10,634 bases of DNA from Actinomycetota bacterium (GTDB lineage Bacteria; Actinomycetota; Actinomycetes; Nanopelagicales; Nanopelagicaceae): NCBI GenBank assembly GCA_947377725.1, contig CANCGX010000034.1, forward strand, positions 1 through 10,634, given 5' to 3'. The translations under genes and the position numbers were made by a program. Every line of letters starts with the position of its first letter. Position 1 is the stretch's first letter. Below, one piece after another: positions 7,946-10,634 of this stretch. The notes under the pieces were generated by a model. It was not told the origin of the DNA. It searched no databases and saw only the letters and a list, made by a program, of their open reading frames with translations.

Positions 7946-8236
7946 TTAAGCTGTACGACGCTTTAAACGACGGCGTTCACGCTCAGACAGACCGCCCCAG
8001 ATTCCAAAGCGCTCATCGTGCCCTAGGGCGTATTCAAGGCATTCGCCACGGACATCGCAGGAGAGACAAACTCTTTTTGCTTCGCGTGTAGATCCACCCT
8101 TTTCAGGGAAGAAAGCTTCTGGATCGGTTTGAGCACATAATGCGCGCTCTTGCCATGATAGTTCTACGCCATCTGAATTCGATGGGAATTGTGAAGAGAT
8201 GGCAACTGAGGAAAGGTCGCTCTGGCGTTCTGTCAT
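7946..8236 (-). CDS. whiB2: WhiB-family Fe-S transcriptional regulator (WhiB2/WhmD-like)
   Basis: Small actinobacterial regulator that binds a 4Fe-4S cluster and usually acts with the principal sigma factor. WhiB2/WhmD (WhiB in Streptomyces) is needed for septation. With the start at 8236 the protein has 96 residues. The four cluster cysteines are Cys34, Cys57, Cys60 and Cys66 (VCLSCDVRGEC gives CX2CX5C), the turn motif GIWGG is at 78-82, and the basic tail SERERRRLKRR follows. I chose ATG 8236 because an AGGAG lies seven bases upstream; an in-frame TTG two codons earlier (8242) would leave only a two-base spacing. Context supports the WhiB2 subgroup: the mannose-1-phosphate guanylyltransferase gene lies upstream and the glycosyltransferase/DUF5719/DUF3499/phosphomannomutase block downstream, as around Rv3260c. 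It has its own promoter, with a palindromic operator candidate. The subgroup call rests on synteny and motif and is less certain than the family. Confidence 0.93.
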   Translation of the reverse strand: MTERQSDLSSVAISSQFPSNSDGVELSWQERALCAQTDPEAFFPEKGGSTREAKRVCLSCDVRGECLEYALGHDERFGIWGGLSERERRRLKRRTA

Positions 8237-8243
8237 AAACAAA

Positions 8244-8248
8244 CTCCT
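8244..8248 (-). promoter_or_regulatory. Ribosome binding site of whiB (AGGAG), decides the start
   Basis: AGGAG on the minus strand is followed by seven bases and then ATG (8234-8236). The competing upstream in-frame TTG (8240-8242) lies only one or two bases from it, so it is unlikely to be used. Two residues (MF) should therefore be removed from any longer gene model. Confidence 0.75.
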
Positions 8249-8314
8249 AGTTATTGGCTAGATTGGCTTTCACGCTAGCGGCCCCGCAGGTTACCCCCGG
8301 GCTTCTTAAGGAGA

Positions 8315-8344
8315 ATTACACGCGTGTAACCCCCTCTACGTCAA
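8315..8344 (-). promoter_or_regulatory. Predicted sigma70-type promoter of whiB
   Basis: On the minus strand TTGACG (8344-8339) serves as the -35 and TGTAAT (8320-8315) as the -10, each one base from consensus, with an 18-base spacer. Transcription would begin near 8308, giving a leader of about 70 bases before the ATG at 8236. It is the only convincing promoter I found, and it lies in the largest gap of the window, so it probably drives whiB and, by readthrough, the genes downstream. Confidence 0.6.
8316..8329. promoter_or_regulatory. Perfect 14-bp palindrome (operator candidate) overlapping the whiB -10
   Basis: TTACACGCGTGTAA is a perfect inverted repeat with no spacer, and symmetry stops exactly at its ends. 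It covers five of the six bases of the predicted -10 and part of the spacer. A dimeric repressor bound here would block RNA polymerase. I cannot assign a known regulator to this motif; autoregulation by WhiB with a partner, or another dimeric factor, are both possible. Confidence 0.55.
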
Positions 8345-8416
8345 GTCCAGGAACCCCCTATTTCCTAAAGATTTTCCAAAGAAATTGCACCTTTGTCGCT
8401 AAATGTTCAGTCATTT

Positions 8417-9430
8417 TTAGCGAGTAAAACCAAGAAATGCATTCTCCGCCAACGTCGCTGCTGGTACGTGAAATCCAGGTGCCACAAAAGTATTGATTAA
8501 TACTGCTTTTTCACCAACTATTGCGTTCTCTCCAACAACACATCTCGAGAGAGTTGATTGCGATCCAATTACTGCACCGCTTCCAATAAAGCAACCTGAA
8601 TCCTGAGTTGAGGGTTGCTCAAAAACTACATTTTCTCCGTGTAGAAGTGTTGAATCTCGTCGAAAAATTCGCCCGTCTGCGAGAGCCTCATCCACGGCGC
8701 TAGAAGATGCAACCCCCGAAATCAAATCACTCGTCGCTTTAAGCAGAGCTCCTGGGTTACCAATATCTAACCAATAATTCGAATCAACAAATCCAAATAG
8801 TCGACCATCATTATTGAGAAGTCCAGGGAATGTTTCGCGTTCAACAGATATAACGGCGTTTTCGGGAATGCTTTCGATAACGTCGTGATTAAAAATATAA
8901 CAACCCGCATTGATCATGTTGGTCGGTGGGTTTTCCATTTTTTCGTTGAAGGTTAGTATCCGCTTGGATGCGTCAAGCTCCACAACACCAAATGCTCTCG
9001 CATCAGGAACTTCAGTCAAATACAAGGTCACATCTGCATTATTAGTTTCATGAAATTCCATCTGTTCTCGCAGGTTGTGGCTACTCAATACATCGCCATT
9101 AAAAATAACTACAGGTCCCGTGCCAGAAAGCTTCTTTGCTGCATTTCTAATTGCGCCACCGGTACCTAGGGCGCTCTCTTCAACTGCGTAAGAAATCTTC
9201 AGGCCAAACTTTTCACCATTGCCAAAATATGGTTCAAATATTTCGGCCATAAAGCTTGTTGCCAAAACAATTTCAGTTATTCCTGCTTCTCGTGCTTTCA
9301 CAATTTGATGCTCTGTAAATGGCACCCCTGCGACCTTCAGCATTGGCTTTGGAGTTGAGAATGTAAGAGGTTGCATACGAGTACCCATGCCGCCGACCAA
9401 CAGGATGGCTGAGGTTATTTTTCTCTGCAT
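8417..9430 (-). CDS. manC: Mannose-1-phosphate guanylyltransferase (GDP-mannose pyrophosphorylase)
   Basis: Joins mannose-1-phosphate and GTP to give GDP-mannose, the donor for mannosylated envelope glycans and glycolipids. From ATG 9430 the protein has 337 residues. The nucleotidyltransferase domain opens with LLVGGMGTRMQPLT (10-23), carries Lys28 in STPKPM, GTGGAI at 89-94, the metal Asp113 in FNGDVL, NEK at 162-164, INAGCYIF at 173-180 and YWLDIG at 219-224. An irregular left-handed beta-helix (about 277-325) follows. The match to Mycobacterium ManB/Rv3264c is close, although the helix part is about 20 residues shorter. The reading frame is open up to 9472, but I chose ATG 9430 because it begins one base after the dapC stop, fits the family N-terminus, and avoids a 41-base overlap. 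It is the last gene before the whiB promoter. A glucose- or other sugar-1-phosphate nucleotidyltransferase is a less likely alternative. Confidence 0.9.
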   Translation of the reverse strand: MQRKITSAILLVGGMGTRMQPLTFSTPKPMLKVAGVPFTEHQIVKAREAGITEIVLATSFMAEIFEPYFGNGEKFGLKISYAVEESALGTGGAIRNAAKKLSGTGPVVIFNGDVLSSHNLREQMEFHETNNADVTLYLTEVPDARAFGVVELDASKRILTFNEKMENPPTNMINAGCYIFNHDVIESIPENAVISVERETFPGLLNNDGRLFGFVDSNYWLDIGNPGALLKATSDLISGVASSSAVDEALADGRIFRRDSTLLHGENVVFEQPSTQDSGCFIGSGAVIGSQSTLSRCVVGENAIVGEKAVLINTFVAPGFHVPAATLAENAFLGFTR

Positions 9431-9431
9431 A

Positions 9432-10496
9432 TTAAGCTGAAATTCTTTGTGCTGCTTCAGCAATAAGTGCATCCGTAGAAGTCAATGCGACTCGGATATG
9501 TTGATTGCCTGCTTCGCCGTAGAAGTGGCCCGGTGTTGCAAGAATTCCTCGATCGGCAAGCCAGTTGATTGAATCCCAATCTTCTTCGTTTCTTGTGCAC
9601 CACACGTAAAGCCCTGCATGTGTGTGCTCCACTATGAATCCAGCTGCTTCAAGTGCGGGTTTTAGAAGATCTCTGCGAGCCGCATATCTGGCTGCCTGCT
9701 CCATGACGTGTGCTTCATCATCTAAGGCCACCGCCATTGCGCTCTGAACTGGCGCTGGCACCAACATTCCGGCGTGCTTACGAATTTCGCGAATATGTGA
9801 AATGAGTTTTGGATCTCCGACAATGAGTCCAGCCCGGTAACCGGCTAAATTGCTTCGCTTTGAGAGCGAGATAACCGATAAGAGGTTCGTATTATTTCCA
9901 TCTGCAACTTTAAGAATTGATACTGGAGCCGGTTGGCCGGTTGCTGGGAAATTTAAATAACACTCATCTGAAGCAATGACAGCATCGTTGCGACGACTGA
10001 AATCAATAACTGCTTGCAATTCTCCGACAGAGTGAACTCGCCCAGTGGGATTTGAAGGAGAGTTAATCCATGTTAAATCAGCTTTTTGCCATGACTCTGG
10101 AGAAATCCCAACAGTCTGAGCTTTAGCATTGTTGATCAGCGCACCCACTAAATATGTTGGGTATGCAATGTCGGGGTAATTAACTGATTTTGAGTTAAGG
10201 AGAGTTGGTAACCAAGCGATTAATTCTTTCGAACCGATGGTGGGAAGAACATCAAAATCTCCCGTGACTCCCAATATTTTTTCTGCCCAGTTTCGCATTG
10301 AAGTGCGAAGTTGTACTGAACCGATGGTCAGCGGATAGCCCGGAGAATTTGAAGCGCGAACTAATTCGTCTTGGATGAAAGTTGGGGTTGGGTCAACAGG
10401 GGTTCCCACGGATAAATCAATTAAGCCACCAGGATGTTGTCTGGCGCGATCTCCATATGGCGCGAGCGCATCCCAAGGAAAATCCGGAAGTTTCAG
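9432..10496 (-). CDS. dapC: N-succinyl-LL-diaminopimelate aminotransferase, with probable CTG start
   Basis: Class I/II PLP-dependent aminotransferase that makes N-succinyl-LL-diaminopimelate in the succinylase branch leading to meso-diaminopimelate and lysine. From CTG 10496 it has 354 residues, close to the usual 360. The PLP lysine is Lys213 in SLSKRSNLAGYRAG; NSPSNPTGR carries Asn149; SDECYLNF carries Asp177 and Tyr180; and Arg335 in HIRVAL is the carboxylate anchor. VGTPVDPTPTFIQ and FPWDALAPYGD are typical of actinobacterial DapC. The first ATG/GTG/TTG in frame is GTG 10409, but starting there would lose 29 residues of recognisable N-terminus (DFPWDALAPYGDRA, then HPGGLIDLS). AAGGA sits six bases before CTG 10494-10496, and the upstream in-frame TAA at 10506-10508 leaves only GGA, ATT, CAA and CTG as possible first codons. 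The stop is one base before the guanylyltransferase ATG, so the two are probably co-translated. The function is secure; the start is an inference. Confidence 0.87.
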   Translation of the reverse strand: MKLPDFPWDALAPYGDRARQHPGGLIDLSVGTPVDPTPTFIQDELVRASNSPGYPLTIGSVQLRTSMRNWAEKILGVTGDFDVLPTIGSKELIAWLPTLLNSKSVNYPDIAYPTYLVGALINNAKAQTVGISPESWQKADLTWINSPSNPTGRVHSVGELQAVIDFSRRNDAVIASDECYLNFPATGQPAPVSILKVADGNNTNLLSVISLSKRSNLAGYRAGLIVGDPKLISHIREIRKHAGMLVPAPVQSAMAVALDDEAHVMEQAARYAARRDLLKPALEAAGFIVEHTHAGLYVWCTRNEEDWDSINWLADRGILATPGHFYGEAGNQHIRVALTSTDALIAEAAQRISA

Positions 10497-10502
10497 TTGA
10501 AT

Positions 10503-10507
10503 TCCTT
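10503..10507 (-). promoter_or_regulatory. Ribosome binding site of dapC (AAGGA) overlapping the upstream stop
   Basis: The minus strand reads TAAGGAATTCAACTG: the TAA ends the preceding gene, AAGGA is the Shine-Dalgarno, and six bases later comes CTG (10494-10496). No ATG, GTG or TTG occurs near this site, so it points to the rare CTG start of dapC. Confidence 0.6.
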
Positions 10508-10634
10508 AGTTTGATTTAGGCGGAACTGCGACAACGATGGTGTGATCTGAATTGGTCACTCCAACTTTGCTTGCACCACCAGGTGAACCAATTTCCACAA
10601 AGAACTCTGAGTTCACTGTGCGGAAATCTTTCCA
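10506..10634 (-). CDS. Unrecognised protein, C-terminal 42 residues (partial)
   Basis: An open frame enters from the right edge and ends at TAA 10506-10508. The visible part begins WKDFRTVNSEFFVEIG and ends TNSDHTIVVAVPPKSN. It reads as alternating beta-strand-like segments with no membrane helix, cysteine or catalytic motif. The stop is nine bases before the proposed dapC CTG and overlaps its ribosome binding site, as expected for the preceding gene of an operon. I do not recognise the family. In many actinobacteria dapC is preceded by a ferredoxin gene, but this sequence has none of the cysteines of a ferredoxin C-terminus. Confidence 0.6.
   Translation of the reverse strand, partial: WKDFRTVNSEFFVEIGSPGGASKVGVTNSDHTIVVAVPPKSN

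Larger units (their letters stand above)
8237..8416. other. Intergenic region between the guanylyltransferase gene and whiB
   Basis: This 180-base gap is the longest non-coding stretch in the window. It holds the whiB promoter, the palindrome and the whiB ribosome binding site. On the minus strand the leader contains G-rich runs (about 8282-8300) and a nine-base-period repeat of AGCCAAT near 8254-8270. I see no convincing terminator for the upstream gene; AGGAA/TTCCT and CAAAG/CTTTG pairs exist between 8350 and 8397 but without a good stem and U-tract. No small coding frame with a ribosome binding site is evident. Confidence 0.6.

Noticed and set aside
8270..8300. Alternative whiB -10 (TAGCGT) closer to the gene
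   Set aside because: It matches a loose actinobacterial TAnnnT pattern but has no -35 at a suitable distance, unlike TTGACG-N18-TGTAAT.
8358..8414. Possible 18-residue peptide frame (MTEHLATKVQFLWKIFRK) on the minus strand just after the guanylyltransferase stop
   Set aside because: No Shine-Dalgarno is present and nothing suggests coding; the frame is short enough to arise by chance.
9431..9472. Longer guanylyltransferase start 14 codons upstream
   Set aside because: It would overlap dapC by 41 bases and add MHLLLKQHKEFQLN, absent from the family N-terminus; ATG 9430 fits better.
1..10634. CRISPR arrays, insertion sequences, tRNA or rRNA genes
   Set aside because: I saw no regularly spaced repeats, transposase motifs, terminal inverted repeats, or RNA-gene signatures on either strand; the region is coding-dense core chromosome.

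Overview
The window looks like a compact, moderately low-GC actinobacterial chromosome segment, mid-40s percent GC judged by eye. The gene set is diagnostic: a WhiB-family Fe-S regulator, a DUF3499 protein, a DUF5719 protein, an MtrA-type response regulator and the mycobacterial-type mannose-1-phosphate guanylyltransferase. Low GC, very short intergenic gaps and streamlined gene order fit a freshwater planktonic actinobacterium (Nanopelagicales/acI-like). That lineage assignment is an inference; a phylogeny was not run.

Every gene is on the minus strand, so transcription runs from high to low coordinates. First comes the C-terminal tail of an unrecognised protein (from the right edge to 10506). 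Next are dapC (10496 to 9432), an aminotransferase of lysine/diaminopimelate synthesis, and a mannose-1-phosphate guanylyltransferase gene (9430 to 8417), separated by one base. A 180-bp gap (8237-8416) carries a good promoter whose -10 lies inside a perfect 14-bp palindrome. This drives whiB (8236 to 7946). After a short hairpin terminator or attenuator come a 1024-residue membrane glycosyltransferase (7906 to 4832), a membrane-anchored DUF5719 protein (4826 to 3495), DUF3499 (3454 to 3086), phosphomannomutase (3061 to 1694), S-adenosylhomocysteine hydrolase (1636 to 359) and the start of mtrA (359 to the left edge).

The genes converge on the cell envelope and cell division. Phosphomannomutase and the guanylyltransferase make GDP-mannose. 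DapC feeds diaminopimelate to peptidoglycan. The large glycosyltransferase and its DUF5719 partner are probably envelope-building proteins. WhiB2-type and MtrA-type regulators control septation and wall homeostasis in other actinobacteria. The order whiB - glycosyltransferase - DUF5719 - DUF3499 - phosphomannomutase - ahcY - mtrA is an abbreviated version of a block known in Mycobacterium and Streptomyces.

The points most worth a second look are: the palindrome over the whiB promoter; the dapC start, which the sequence places at a CTG codon 29 codons upstream of the first ATG/GTG/TTG start; an archaeal/Thermotoga-type AhcY where actinobacteria usually carry the long form; and the uncharacterised glycosyltransferase/DUF5719/DUF3499 trio.
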